Source: CAZZKF01 sp964654995
GTDB taxonomy: Bacteria; Pseudomonadota; Alphaproteobacteria; CAZZKF01
Length of the DNA: 46,259 nt
NCBI GenBank assembly: GCA_964654995.1
Contig: CAZZKF010000013.1
Span: 1 to 46,259 of the forward strand
Direction of reading: 5' to 3'
In this document: one piece after another, positions 9,771-18,793 of the stretch
Layout: each line of letters begins with the position of its first letter
Numbering within the stretch: the stretch's first letter is position 1
The notes under the pieces: model-generated
What the model was told of the DNA's origin: nothing
Databases searched by the model: none
The model's input: the letters and a program-made list of their open reading frames with translations, nothing else
Position numbers and translations under genes: made by a program

Positions 9771-10682
9771 TCATGGCGGCCTATACAACAGACCCATTTC
9801 GGAAACCGCATCCAGGAGCGGCATGAAATCCTGGGGCGAAGCGGGCAGAAAATAGCGCGCGTTCAGGGGGCGCAGAATCTCGGCGTGCCGGGGATCATCC
9901 ATTGCCAGGGCCAGCAGGGCCTCGCGGATGGCCTCGCACAGGTTCGGGTCAAGGTCCGCGCGCACGGCGATCACATAGTTGGGGTAGGGTGGTGTCGTCC
10001 ACAAGACCCGCAATTCGCCGGCGCCGATGCGGCCGTCTGCGATCATGGACTCCAGGATGCGGGCGTTCAGAACGCCGACGTCGGCCCGTCGATCGCGCAC
10101 GAAATAGGCGGTGCGATCGTGGCTGCCGGTATGCACGATCTTGCCAAAAAACGATTCGGGATGAATGCCCTGGCGCTCGAGGTAGTAGCGGCCCATGACA
10201 TGACCGGATGCCGAAAGCGACGATCCGAAGGCCAGGACCTTGCCTTTCAGGTCATCCAGCGACCGGGCGGAGCTGTCGGCGCGGACCACGAAGGTGCTGA
10301 CAAAGCGGGTATCGCTGTCGCGCATGGCGAGCGGGCGAGCACCATCACGGCGTTCGGCCATCAGATAGGTGATCCCGCCAAGAAACGCGAGATCGATCTT
10401 GCCTTCGTGAAACAACCGCAGCAATTCGGCGTAGCTGTTGCCGATCACCAGCTCGTGGGGGCGTCCGATCTGCTCGGAGACATATGCGAATAACGGCTCG
10501 AAATTCGCCCTCGTCTGTTCTGCCGATTGCTGCGGCAGCAGGCCTATGCGCAGGAGCTGCGGGCTTGAATCGGGTGCAGAGATGCTGTCCGGCTGACAGC
10601 CGGCCAGGACAAGAACCAGACTGGCCAGAAAGATTTTCACCGCTGGCCACGGCGCGGACGAACAGCGGCGCAAAATTGTCAT
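9771..10682 (-). CDS. PhnD-like periplasmic substrate-binding lipoprotein
   Basis: A 303-aa phosphate/phosphite/phosphonate-type binding protein (PhnD family). Residues 1-29 form a lipoprotein signal peptide with lipobox LAGC (Cys29). The mature domain opens with 'LRIGLLPQQSAEQTRANFEPLFAYV' and carries 'ELLRLFHEGKIDLAFLGGITYL', 'LDDLKGKVLAFGSSLSASGHVM' and 'GSHDRTAYFVRDRRADVGVLN', all typical of the family. No ATPase or permease genes accompany it. It is the first gene of a two-gene unit with the PAS-rich hybrid kinase, so a sensory co-receptor role is more likely than transport. The ligand need not be a phosphonate. The ATG at 10682 is preferred over a TTG 21 nt upstream. Confidence 0.85.
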   Translation of the reverse strand: MTILRRCSSAPWPAVKIFLASLVLVLAGCQPDSISAPDSSPQLLRIGLLPQQSAEQTRANFEPLFAYVSEQIGRPHELVIGNSYAELLRLFHEGKIDLAFLGGITYLMAERRDGARPLAMRDSDTRFVSTFVVRADSSARSLDDLKGKVLAFGSSLSASGHVMGRYYLERQGIHPESFFGKIVHTGSHDRTAYFVRDRRADVGVLNARILESMIADGRIGAGELRVLWTTPPYPNYVIAVRADLDPNLCEAIREALLALAMDDPRHAEILRPLNARYFLPASPQDFMPLLDAVSEMGLLYRPP

Positions 10683-10811
10683 GGCAACACCGAAGGCAGC
10701 CAATGTATCGGGCGACAGATCAAAAGGACTAATACCTAAGATCTGAAAACTACCATGAAATCCCGGGGTTAACGTCGGTTTAATTCCTTGAATTTCTGTA
10801 GCCTCCGGTCC

Positions 10812-11828
10812 TCAGGTGGCTGCGGCGGTCTTGTCTTTCCGGGCCGGTGCCTTGCGGGCGGTGATCTGCCAGCCGATCAGGCGCGGCGGCGCGCCTTCGG
10901 TGACCGGTGCGACATCACCGCCCTGGCAACCGTGCGCTTCGAACAGGGCCAAAAGGGCGCGGGCTTCGTCCTCGCTGCGCGCCGCGGCGACCAGGGCTTC
11001 CAGTCGACTCCTGTGCGCCGCCACCTCGGCCCGGGCCTCCTCGATCTTGTCCAGACAGGTCTGCAGTGGCACCGCGTGGCGCACCTGATAGGTATGACGC
11101 AGCACCTCGTGGACATGGCCCAGCATGGCCGGGTCCGGGGTGCCGGCCATGGCCTGCGAGACGGTGGCAAGGCCCTGCTCGAAACGCTCGAGCGCCCGGG
11201 CGGCGCGTTTGTGGGCGGTGGAGCCCGGGGCGGCGCCGCTGCGCTCGGCATGAGCGACCAGTCGAACGGCGGCGCGGGCGCGCTTGAATATGCCCACCTC
11301 GTCGAGCAGGAAGCCGGCCTGATCGATGGCCGGACGCGAGGCCTCAGGGGTGGTTCCCTCGCGGGCGTGAAGCACGAAGCGCAGCCGGCCGCCGGGCTTG
11401 AGCACGCGTGCGATTTCGGGGATGGCCTTGTCGGTATTCGTGTATTCGAGTGCGTACTGCCCGGAGACGCCGTCGAACTGACCGTTTGCGAACGGCAGTT
11501 TTTCGATCCGGGTGCGGCCGTGAAAGCGGATTTCCGACAGCATCCGGGATCGCGAGGCGGCGAATCGTGGCGGATCGATGGCCGCCCGGTCGACGCCGTG
11601 AATCTCGAACCGGCGGCCCAGATCGTGTGCGGTTTCAGCCGCGATCACCGCAACCGCACCATTGCCGGTGCAGATATCGAGCAGGCGGGCACCGTCCTCG
11701 AAACTTTCAAAGAAGCGCCGCCACGCGGCGGCGATTTCGCCCTCGTAGCCGGTCGCTCCCTCGAAGCAGGAGGCCACGCGATCCGCCTGCCAGTAGCGAT
11801 CCCAGAACCAGCCGTGGTGTTGCTTCAT
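10812..11828 (-). CDS. Class I SAM-dependent methyltransferase
   Basis: A 338-aa protein with a Rossmann methyltransferase core. Motif I is 'LLDICTGNGAVAVIAAE' (about residues 45-61), followed by an acidic strand end (IHGVDRAAI), 'FDGVSGQYALEYTNTD' (motif IV region) and 'IARVLKPGGRLRFVLHAR' (post-motif VI pattern). The long C-terminal half is helical and looks like a substrate domain or coiled coil. The substrate is unknown. The start at 11828 has a GGGAA ribosome site about 6 nt upstream; a longer open frame to 11972 overlaps the divergent gene and is rejected. It stands alone, divergent from the asparaginase-family gene. Confidence 0.82.
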   Translation of the reverse strand: MKQHHGWFWDRYWQADRVASCFEGATGYEGEIAAAWRRFFESFEDGARLLDICTGNGAVAVIAAETAHDLGRRFEIHGVDRAAIDPPRFAASRSRMLSEIRFHGRTRIEKLPFANGQFDGVSGQYALEYTNTDKAIPEIARVLKPGGRLRFVLHAREGTTPEASRPAIDQAGFLLDEVGIFKRARAAVRLVAHAERSGAAPGSTAHKRAARALERFEQGLATVSQAMAGTPDPAMLGHVHEVLRHTYQVRHAVPLQTCLDKIEEARAEVAAHRSRLEALVAAARSEDEARALLALFEAHGCQGGDVAPVTEGAPPRLIGWQITARKAPARKDKTAAAT

Positions 11829-11960
11829 GGCGTTTCCCGAAGGGCATTGGGTGGTGCGCAAAAAGCCTTGGCGCATCTTGGCGTGGGTGACGGGGCGCGG
11901 CAAGACATGATAAGACGGAGCCTGGCCGGCGGCACATGAGGTGCGTGGAGGCGAGGACCG

Positions 11961-12971
11961 ATGAGGGATCATTTTCGAGGTGTTTTTTGCGGTTGTTTGC
12001 GCGGCACGCTCCTGTTTCTATGGGCGCTCGTTGCAGTGACTGGAGGCGGCAGCATGTCGGTGGCCGGAGCCGCGGAACAGAAAATCGGGATCGTGATTCA
12101 CGGCGGCGCCGGGACCATCGAGCGGGCCCGCATGACGCCGGAAACGGAGCGCGAATATCGGGCGGCACTGACGGCGGCCCTGGATGCCGGGTTTTCGACC
12201 TTGGAGCGCGGCGGCAGTGCCGTCGACGCAGTTGTTGCAGCGGTCGTGATCATGGAGGACTCACCCCTGTTCAATGCCGGCAAGGGCGCCGTGTTCACCC
12301 ACGACGGGCGCAACGAGCTGGATGCTTCGATCATGGACGGGCGAACGGTCAATTCCGGGGCGGTGGCGGCGGTCACCCGGATCCGCAATCCGATCCGCCT
12401 GGCGCGCCTGGTGATGGAGAAATCGGAGCATGTGATGTTCACCGGCATCGGCGCCGAGCTGTTCGCCCAGGAACAGGGCATGGCGCTGGTCGACCCGTCC
12501 TATTTCTATACCGAGCGGCGCTGGAGGGCGCTCCAGGAGGTTCTGAACGCCGACAAGCACGGCACCGTCGGCGCCGTCGCCGTTGATGGCGCCGGCAATC
12601 TGGCGGCGGCGACGTCGACCGGCGGCATGACGAACAAGCGCGAAGGCCGCGTCGGCGACTCTCCGATCATCGGCGCCGGGACCTATGCCAGCAACGCATC
12701 CTGCGCGGTCTCGGGCACCGGGCATGGCGAATACTTCATTCGTCTGACCATCGCCCGCGACATCTGCGCACTGGTCGAATATCGGGGTTTGTCGGTGGCC
12801 GAGGCGGCGCGAATCGTGATTCATGAAAAGCTCGCCGGTCTGGGCGGCACCGGCGGGGTGATCGTGATCGACCGCAACGCCAATGTGGCGATGGATTTCA
12901 ACACGCCCGGCATGTATCGCGGCGTCCGCATTGCCGGCCAGAACCCGCGCGTGGCGTTTTACGGAAAATAG
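11961..12971 (+). CDS. Isoaspartyl peptidase/L-asparaginase (T2 family Ntn-hydrolase), exported
   Basis: A 336-aa plant-type asparaginase/isoaspartyl aminopeptidase. The motif 'GTVGAVAVDGAGNLAAATSTGGM' contains the autoprocessing nucleophile Thr202. The family start 'IVIHGGAGTIERARM' (about 44-58) and 'GAGTYASNASCAVSGTGHGE' (oxyanion/substrate region) are present. A long N-terminal hydrophobic stretch (residues 14-38, AGAAE) indicates a signal peptide and periplasmic location. The reaction releases aspartate from isoaspartyl dipeptides or asparagine. An internal ATG (residue 32) would give a cytosolic form, but the upstream hydrophobic segment argues for 11961. Confidence 0.92.
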   Translation: MRDHFRGVFCGCLRGTLLFLWALVAVTGGGSMSVAGAAEQKIGIVIHGGAGTIERARMTPETEREYRAALTAALDAGFSTLERGGSAVDAVVAAVVIMEDSPLFNAGKGAVFTHDGRNELDASIMDGRTVNSGAVAAVTRIRNPIRLARLVMEKSEHVMFTGIGAELFAQEQGMALVDPSYFYTERRWRALQEVLNADKHGTVGAVAVDGAGNLAAATSTGGMTNKREGRVGDSPIIGAGTYASNASCAVSGTGHGEYFIRLTIARDICALVEYRGLSVAEAARIVIHEKLAGLGGTGGVIVIDRNANVAMDFNTPGMYRGVRIAGQNPRVAFYGK

Positions 12972-13014
12972 CGGCAACCCCCGCTGCCGGTCGGCAAGGC
13001 CAGGTCGCGCAGCC

Positions 13015-15240
13015 TCAGTTCGACCGGCCGGCGGCTGCCTGTGTGCGATCGCCGGCGTAGGCCTGGGGTGGTACGGCCCGCGGCAGGAACATCTTGATGG
13101 TGGTGCCGACGCCCGGTTTGGTGTCGATCGACACGAACCCCCCGGACTGGTGAACGAAGCCGTAAATCTGGGCCAGCCCGAGCCCCGTGCCCTTGCCGGG
13201 TTCCTTGGTCGTAAAGAATGGCTCGAAGACATGGCGGGCGACATCCGGGGTCATGCCGATGCCGGTATCGCGCACCGCCAGCATCACGTATTCGCCAGCG
13301 TTGATATTGGCGGATCGGGCATATCCGGCGTCGATGACCGCGTTTTCCCCGAGAATGGAAAGCTCGCCGCCCTCGGGCATGGCGTCGCGGGCGTTGACGG
13401 CCAGGTTGAGGATGGCGTTTTCGAGCTGACCCGGATCGGCCGTCGTCTGCCACAGGTCATCGTCGAAGACGGCACCCACCTGAATTTCGGATCCCAGAGA
13501 GCGCGTGATGAGATCAAGCATGCCTTCGATCAAAGTTCGGGGATCGATCACCTGCGGGCGCAGTTCCTGCTTGCGCGCGAACGTCAGCAGCCGCTCCACG
13601 AGAGCCGCGCCGCGACGTGTCGCATCCAGGGCCGGATTGACATGCGATGCCAATATGTCCTTGTCGTTGAGCCGCTCCGCCAGAAGCTCCAGATTGCTGA
13701 GCACGATGGTCAGCAGGTTGCCGAAATCATGGGCAAGGCCGCCCGTCAACTGGCCGATCGCCTGGAGCTTCTGGCTTTGCCGCAACTGGTCTTCGGCGGC
13801 CTTGCGCTTGGTGACATCGACCAGGGTCACCTGACGGGCCGGGCGGCCCTCCCACTCGATATTGCGGGATATGCAGGTCAGCCACATGGTCGATCCGTCA
13901 TGGCGCAGCGCCTGCGCTTCGAACGGTTCGGTAAACTCGGTGTTACGTATGTCTGCCAACCGCTCCCACTCCTCGGGGGGCACCAGACTTTCGGCTGTAC
14001 GGCCAAGCAGCGTGTCGGCGCCGAACATCTTCTGGGCGGCGGCGTTGGCATAGACGATGCCGGACTCATTGTCGAAGATCAGCAGGCCCTGAAGCGAGCC
14101 TTCGATCAGATTTCGGTATTTTGTTTCGCTCTGGCGCAAGGCGTCATAGGCGATTTTCCGGTCGGTGATGTCGATGATGTGGACAACGTGGCGTTCGGGC
14201 TCGTTGCCGCGCTCGTCGACCAGCCTTTCGACGCTCACCTCGCAGGCGATGCAGCGCTCGTTGCGCCCGATCAGCACGGCTTCGCCGCGAAAGCGTCCGC
14301 CCATCGCCCAGTTCCGCAAGGGCAGGGGATCATCGCCCTCCTTGAACTGGAACAGCGGCAGGCCCGAGGCCTTCATTTCGCTGATGTCATGAAAGCCGCA
14401 CAGGCGCAGACAGGCGGCGTTGGCGAAGTATATGTCGCCATGATGATCGAGGATGAGGATGGCTTCGCTTGATGTGCGGACCATTGACGCAAACATGGTA
14501 AGTTCTTTGCGAAAGGTTTTCGAGACCCGGTGCAACAGCGCGTTCAAGGCTTCGATCGCATCCCGGATTTCCCCGCCCGCCGGGGGCGGCAGGATGAATT
14601 CGTCAGCATTGGCCGGGTCGGCCGAGGCGCGGTTGAGGCTCGACTGGATCTGCAGCAGAGGCAACAGGGCGAGCTTGCCGAGGAGCACCATCGTCACCAG
14701 CGGCACGATCAGCGACAAGGCGGCGACGACGCCGGCAATTTCAAGAAGGAAAACGGTCAGCTCCGGCCTCACGTTGGAGGCATCAAGACGCCCGACAACG
14801 AGGTATGGAAGCCCGGTATCTTCGGCCGGCCAGATCACTTCATAGCGGCCGCTCTCGGTGCTCAGGCGGGCGCGCAGCCGCGATGCCGGATCCGGGGTCA
14901 GCGTCGGGCGTTCGCCGAACGAGCCGAGAAACTTGCCGTCCTGATCGTAAATCGCACCGCCGCGCACCAGGGTTCTGCGAGTCAATATGGTCCCGGCGAT
15001 CAGCAGATTGCGCAGCTCGCCATGGGCGTGCAGCAGCTGACTGGAGATAATGGCGGCGCGCCCGGCTTCGTCGAGGCGCAACAGCAGGTCGTTGCGAAAC
15101 TGCTGATAGGCGGGGACGACGATGATGCCTTCAACAATCAGGATGCTGAGGATGACCGCCGCAGCGACACGCCGGCACAGGCGACTGCGCAGCAAAGAGC
15201 GATAGCCGAAAGAAGCGGCATCGGCATCGGCGTTGGTCAT
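13015..15240 (-). CDS. PAS-domain membrane sensor histidine kinase
   Basis: A 741-aa sensor kinase: TM1 (about 25-45), a periplasmic domain of about 110 residues, TM2 (about 165-190), two PAS/PAC units (about 255-490), HisKA with 'GGLAHDFGNLL' (H504), and HATPase ending in 'GTTIKMFLPRA'. No receiver domain follows, unlike the other two kinases in the window, so it needs a partner response regulator located elsewhere. The periplasmic part ('GGAIYDQDGKFLGSFGE') resembles a PAS-like/CHASE-type extracellular sensor. Two adjacent ATG codons (15243, 15240) follow a GTGGGGA stretch; the second has better spacing. The stop converges with the asparaginase gene 43 bp away. Confidence 0.88.
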   Translation of the reverse strand: MTNADADAASFGYRSLLRSRLCRRVAAAVILSILIVEGIIVVPAYQQFRNDLLLRLDEAGRAAIISSQLLHAHGELRNLLIAGTILTRRTLVRGGAIYDQDGKFLGSFGERPTLTPDPASRLRARLSTESGRYEVIWPAEDTGLPYLVVGRLDASNVRPELTVFLLEIAGVVAALSLIVPLVTMVLLGKLALLPLLQIQSSLNRASADPANADEFILPPPAGGEIRDAIEALNALLHRVSKTFRKELTMFASMVRTSSEAILILDHHGDIYFANAACLRLCGFHDISEMKASGLPLFQFKEGDDPLPLRNWAMGGRFRGEAVLIGRNERCIACEVSVERLVDERGNEPERHVVHIIDITDRKIAYDALRQSETKYRNLIEGSLQGLLIFDNESGIVYANAAAQKMFGADTLLGRTAESLVPPEEWERLADIRNTEFTEPFEAQALRHDGSTMWLTCISRNIEWEGRPARQVTLVDVTKRKAAEDQLRQSQKLQAIGQLTGGLAHDFGNLLTIVLSNLELLAERLNDKDILASHVNPALDATRRGAALVERLLTFARKQELRPQVIDPRTLIEGMLDLITRSLGSEIQVGAVFDDDLWQTTADPGQLENAILNLAVNARDAMPEGGELSILGENAVIDAGYARSANINAGEYVMLAVRDTGIGMTPDVARHVFEPFFTTKEPGKGTGLGLAQIYGFVHQSGGFVSIDTKPGVGTTIKMFLPRAVPPQAYAGDRTQAAAGRSN

Positions 15241-15386
15241 CATTCCCCACACGACTGATCGTGCCCCGCAAGTAAGCGGCACACCTTGGTATCTTTTGGT
15301 TCATGCTATGCGCCAGACGTAAATACACAGTTACCGGTGGTGTTTGGCCGTGGCCACCGGCGGGTTGACGGCGGGCGTGTCGAGGA

Positions 15387-15989
15387 TTACGCGGGCGCCA
15401 GCAGGGCGTGAACCCGGGCGCGGAGCTCGGGCAGCACGGCCTCCTCGAACCAGGGATTGCGGTGCAGCCAGTGGGTGTTGCGCCAGCTCGGGTGGGGCAG
15501 GGGAAAATAATCGGGAAGATAGTCGCGCCAGGATCTCACGGTTTCGGTCAGACTGGACTGGCGGCGCCCGGACAAATAATAGGCCTGGGCGTAGCTCCCG
15601 ACCAGCAGCGTCAGCTCGATCTGTCCGAGCGCGGCCCGCAACCGCGGGTGCCAGAGCGGTGCGCATTCCTTGCGGGGTGGTGCATCGCCGCCGTTCGCCT
15701 GGGTGCCGGGGTAGCAGAACCCCATGGGAACGATGGCGATATTACGATCGTCATAAAACTGTTCCCGGTCCAGGGCCAGCCAGGCCCGCAGCCGCTCGCC
15801 GCTGGCGTCGTTCCAGGGAACGCCGGTCTCATGCACGCGGGTGCCCGGCGCCTGGCCGACGATCAGCAGCCGCGCCGTCGCTTGCGCCCGCAGAACCGGG
15901 CGCGGGGCAAGCGGCAAATCGCCCGCACAATGACGGCACGCCCGGACCTCTTCCAGCAAACGCTCAAGTCGGTCATCGCATGTCGGCAT
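15387..15989 (-). CDS. Uracil-DNA glycosylase family protein (Fe-S type)
   Basis: A 200-aa protein of the UDG superfamily (COG1573-like). Motif A is 'IVGQAPGTRVHETGVPWNDASG' (about 43-64) and motif B 'PHPSWRN' (165-171). Four cysteines in the family-4 arrangement, C18-x2-C21 and C92-x16-C109, suggest an Fe-S cluster. The motif A sequence PWNDASG departs from the PFVGRAG type of classical family 4 enzymes, so the substrate range may differ. The ATG at 15989 has a GGAG/AGGT ribosome region and is preferred over a TTG 42 nt upstream. Uracil excision in DNA repair is likely by family, but not shown for this subgroup. Confidence 0.8.
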   Translation of the reverse strand: MPTCDDRLERLLEEVRACRHCAGDLPLAPRPVLRAQATARLLIVGQAPGTRVHETGVPWNDASGERLRAWLALDREQFYDDRNIAIVPMGFCYPGTQANGGDAPPRKECAPLWHPRLRAALGQIELTLLVGSYAQAYYLSGRRQSSLTETVRSWRDYLPDYFPLPHPSWRNTHWLHRNPWFEEAVLPELRARVHALLAPA

Positions 15990-16379
15990 TCGACCTGGCT
16001 CCAGCACAATCAAGTCCTCGTCGGTCTGCAAGCCTGCGGCTCGCGGCCTGGCGGTGCGGTCTGCCAGCAGCAGCGGTCCCGGTTTTCTGCACTATAGCCA
16101 ATTCCAAAGACAAATTGCGCGGCCGACGATGGTCTCGACGGACTGTCCCAAATCGGAACAGGTGGGCCGCGGCCGGTGTCGAAATCCTTGACAGGTTCGC
16201 GCTCGCGGATCGGGCCGCCCCCGGCCGTTCAAGGACTTGCCGGAACTGGCGCGGTTCTTGCTGCCTTGTCTGGCGAGGCCGCCGCGGGTCCCGGATTTCC
16301 GCCGGGTGCTCGGGATTTTGGCAACCGGTTCGTGTGGGGCGGACCGGGAAGAACAGTAAAAGACGACAGGGAGTCGAAG
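15990..16379. other. Divergent intergenic region between the UDG-family gene and a membrane protein gene
   Basis: This is a 390-bp region between divergent genes. A TTGACA hexamer stands at 16188-16193, but no matching -10 sequence follows at normal spacing. The GC-rich remainder is open in one frame (from 16176) but reads as low-complexity coding shadow before the ATG at 16380. No repeat or RNA gene is recognised. Confidence 0.4.
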
Positions 16380-16751
16380 ATGTCGGAGTTAGCGTATGAA
16401 GCGTTGCGCAGTCGTCACAGCCGGCGGCTGCGGGTGGCCGGGTTCATTGTTGCCGCGCTGGTCGTGGCGGTGGGGATTCTGGACGTCTGGTCCAGCAACG
16501 CGGTTCTGGCGGTCGGCGGCGGTGTCGAGGTCAATCCCCTGCACCGGTGGACGCAGGCCAATCTCGGGTCCTGGTGGGCGGCGCCGAAACTGCTCATCCA
16601 TGTTCTGGTCGCGGCGATGGTGGTGTGGTTCCCGGGCCGTGCCGTGCTGGCAACGATTACGCCGATCGTGGCATTGACCGGCTTTGTCGTCTGGAACAAT
16701 CTTCAGATCGCGGCGATGGCGGCGGCGATGGCAACGGGGGCCGCCTTCTGA
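16380..16751 (+). CDS. Small integral membrane protein (DUF5658-like)
   Basis: A 123-aa hydrophobic protein with about three to four membrane helices (residues about 17-40, 60-80, 82-105). The pattern 'GGGVEVNPLHRW', followed by a lysine-bearing helix 'WWAAPKLLIHVLVAAMVVW' and 'FVVWNNLQIA', is typical of DUF5658-type proteins, whose function is unknown. The ATG follows an AGGGAG ribosome site. A longer reading from 16176 adds a non-hydrophobic GC-rich leader and is not supported. It precedes the glycerophosphotransferase-like gene by 96 bp on the same strand. Confidence 0.65.
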   Translation: MSELAYEALRSRHSRRLRVAGFIVAALVVAVGILDVWSSNAVLAVGGGVEVNPLHRWTQANLGSWWAAPKLLIHVLVAAMVVWFPGRAVLATITPIVALTGFVVWNNLQIAAMAAAMATGAAF

Positions 16752-16847
16752 CCGCCACTCGAAAAGCCGGCCTGGCCGGGGCTTCGGGACAGGGGCATGG
16801 TATCGCCCTGGACCGTGGCGGTTTCCCGCTGCGGCGACGGAGGGGCA

Positions 16848-17993
16848 ATGACCAAGGAAACCAAGACGTGGTTGCTCCGCGCCGAGCGTTCCCTGCGGGC
16901 GGGGAAACGGCGCAAGGACGTCCTGTTTCTGGTCTCGAACAGCCTTCTGGCGGCTCACCTGCGCCCCATTCACGCGCTGTTGCGCCGCGATCCCCGCCTG
17001 CGTCTGTGGTTTTGCGACTCGCATAACGGCAGCCATCCGCTGCGCCGCCCGGCCCACCTGCGGGCCGTGCCGCGGCGCCGGCTCATTCCCTATGCCGTGG
17101 CCCGTCAGATCGCATGGGACGCCATCCTCTACGCCATGCACGATCGCTTTTTCCGTCCATGCGGTGCCAAGATCTATATCGGGCACGGCTTGCAGGCGGG
17201 CAAGACAATGCCCGATGGCGAGGCCTATGATTTCTGTTCATGGGGCCGCCGGGCCGACGGCAGCCTGGTTTACGACAAGGTGTTCCGAAGCAGCGCCCAT
17301 ATCCGCTCGCTGGTTCTCAAGTCCTATCCCGATCTGGCCGACCGCATCCGGGTGGTCGGCAGCCTGATTGCCGATGACTTGCTGGCCCGTCAGCCGTTGA
17401 GCCCGTTCGGCGGGGATGGCGGATCGTCGGCCCGGCCGACAGTGATGATCGTCTCGAGCTGGGGGCCGCACTCGCTGATCGAGCGCCATGGCCGCGAACT
17501 GATCGCGCAACTGCCGGCCCTGTCGCGCCGCTACAACGTCATCGTCTCGATTCATCCGCACAATTTCGATCCGCGCCTGCGTGGGCCTGTCGACTGGCCG
17601 GCGGAGCTGGCACGCGTCGAATCGCCGGCCATTCATGTCAACCGCTCGCCGGCCGGCTCGCTGGACCTGCTGAAGGCGGCCGATCTGCTGGTCACCGATT
17701 TTTCATCGACCGGGCTCTATTACGCGGTTCTGGAGCGCCCGATCCTGTTCGTCGACATCGAATCAATCGCCTATAGCCCGATGGCCCTGATCCCGGAGTT
17801 GCGGGCGGAGGTGACGGTCAGCGAGACCCTCGAGCACCTCGAGGCCGATATCGGGCGCGCCTTCGGCGCGTTCGATCCGGTGCGGGCCCGCCGACTCAGC
17901 GCCCGGCTGTTCGATTATCGTGGGCAGGCTGCCGCGCGCCATCTGGCCGAAATCTATGACAGCCTGGGGCTGTCACCGCCGGTCGCATCATGA
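16848..17993 (+). CDS. CDP-glycerol:glycerophosphotransferase-like protein
   Basis: A 381-aa protein resembling TagB/TagF-type CDP-glycerol glycerophosphotransferases. The second half carries 'VMIVSSWGPHSLIERHG', 'YNVIVSIHPHNFDPRL' and 'LDLLKAADLLVTDFSSTGLYYAVLERPILFVD', which match the family's His-bearing and DxSS donor-site motifs. Early on, 'IYIGHGLQAGKTM' (about residue 110) corresponds to the HG motif. In Gram-positives such enzymes build poly(glycerol phosphate); here, in an apparent Gram-negative, it would decorate a surface glycan or lipid. CGGAGGGG sets the start. It overlaps the next gene by 4 nt (ATGA), so the two are translationally coupled. Confidence 0.75.
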   Translation: MTKETKTWLLRAERSLRAGKRRKDVLFLVSNSLLAAHLRPIHALLRRDPRLRLWFCDSHNGSHPLRRPAHLRAVPRRRLIPYAVARQIAWDAILYAMHDRFFRPCGAKIYIGHGLQAGKTMPDGEAYDFCSWGRRADGSLVYDKVFRSSAHIRSLVLKSYPDLADRIRVVGSLIADDLLARQPLSPFGGDGGSSARPTVMIVSSWGPHSLIERHGRELIAQLPALSRRYNVIVSIHPHNFDPRLRGPVDWPAELARVESPAIHVNRSPAGSLDLLKAADLLVTDFSSTGLYYAVLERPILFVDIESIAYSPMALIPELRAEVTVSETLEHLEADIGRAFGAFDPVRARRLSARLFDYRGQAAARHLAEIYDSLGLSPPVAS

Positions 17994-18751
17994 TCACACG
18001 TGCCGTCATAACCGCCTCGGGAACCGGCTCACGCCTCGGTGCGTTGACCCGGTACAGCAACAAATGCCTGCTTCGTGTCCATGCCAAGCCGCTGATCCTG
18101 GACATCATCGAAAAGCTCCAGTCTCGTGGCCTTGCGGACATCACGGTAACCACCGGCCATGCCCGGGAGCGGGTGGAGGATGTTGTGCGCGGGCGTGCGG
18201 TTCCGGTTTTCAATCCCGACTATGCCACCACCGGCATCATTGCCTCGCTGTGGCAGGCGCGCGACCGATTGGCGGGCGAGCCGTTTCTGTTCACCACCGG
18301 CGACCATTTCTTTCACCCGGCAGTTCTCGTCGACTGTTTGAGACACGCCGGCGGCGTCCGTTTCGTCGTCCAGAGCAGGGACATCCTGGATGCCGAAAGC
18401 TCCAAGGTGGTGATCAGGGGCGAGCGGGTTGTCCGCTTTGGCAAGGACATCCCGGCGGATGAAGCCAGCGGCGAATTTGCCGGCATGGCGGCGTTCGACG
18501 CGGCGAGTTCGGCGTCTTTCTTCGATTTGATCGCGGCCTGTCTTGGCCGCGGCGCGACGCAACTTTACGTCATGGATATTCTCAACCTGATGATCGAGCG
18601 CGGGATCGGGCCGTGGAGCTGGGCGGCCTGCGGGCCCGCAGCCCGTATCGAGATCGATACGGTGAAGGATCTGCGCCGGGCCAGACGGCTGGCGGCAACC
18701 TTCGCCGGGTTCACGGATGGCGCATCGGAGGCAACGTTAAAGGGGGGGTAA
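17990..18751 (+). CDS. Nucleotidyltransferase (LicC-like CTP:polyol/choline-phosphate cytidylyltransferase)
   Basis: A 253-aa NTP_transferase-fold protein. The nucleotide-binding start is 'AVITASGTGSRLGALT', followed by 'NKCLLRVHAKPLILDIIEKL', and the metal-site region is 'FLFTTGDHFF' (about residues 100-109). The late 'IEIDTVKDLRRARRLA' is typical of sugar- and choline-phosphate cytidylyltransferases of the LicC type. The 4-nt overlap with the CDP-glycerol transferase-like gene suggests that it makes the CDP-activated donor (glycerol or another polyol/amino-alcohol phosphate) used by that enzyme. The nucleotide and the substrate are inferred from context. Confidence 0.75.
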   Translation: MITRAVITASGTGSRLGALTRYSNKCLLRVHAKPLILDIIEKLQSRGLADITVTTGHARERVEDVVRGRAVPVFNPDYATTGIIASLWQARDRLAGEPFLFTTGDHFFHPAVLVDCLRHAGGVRFVVQSRDILDAESSKVVIRGERVVRFGKDIPADEASGEFAGMAAFDAASSASFFDLIAACLGRGATQLYVMDILNLMIERGIGPWSWAACGPAARIEIDTVKDLRRARRLAATFAGFTDGASEATLKGG

Positions 18752-18793
18752 CCTTGGCTTGCTAGGGTGGTGGCCGCTTAGAGGGATTTTGGG

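Noticed and set aside
16188..16193. TTGACA as a sigma-70 promoter before the small membrane protein
   Set aside because: No -10-like hexamer lies 16-18 bp downstream; the following sequence is GC-only.
18752..18793. FMN riboswitch before ribB
   Set aside because: Only 42 bp separate ribB from the upstream gene, too short for the conserved FMN element, and none of its motifs is present.
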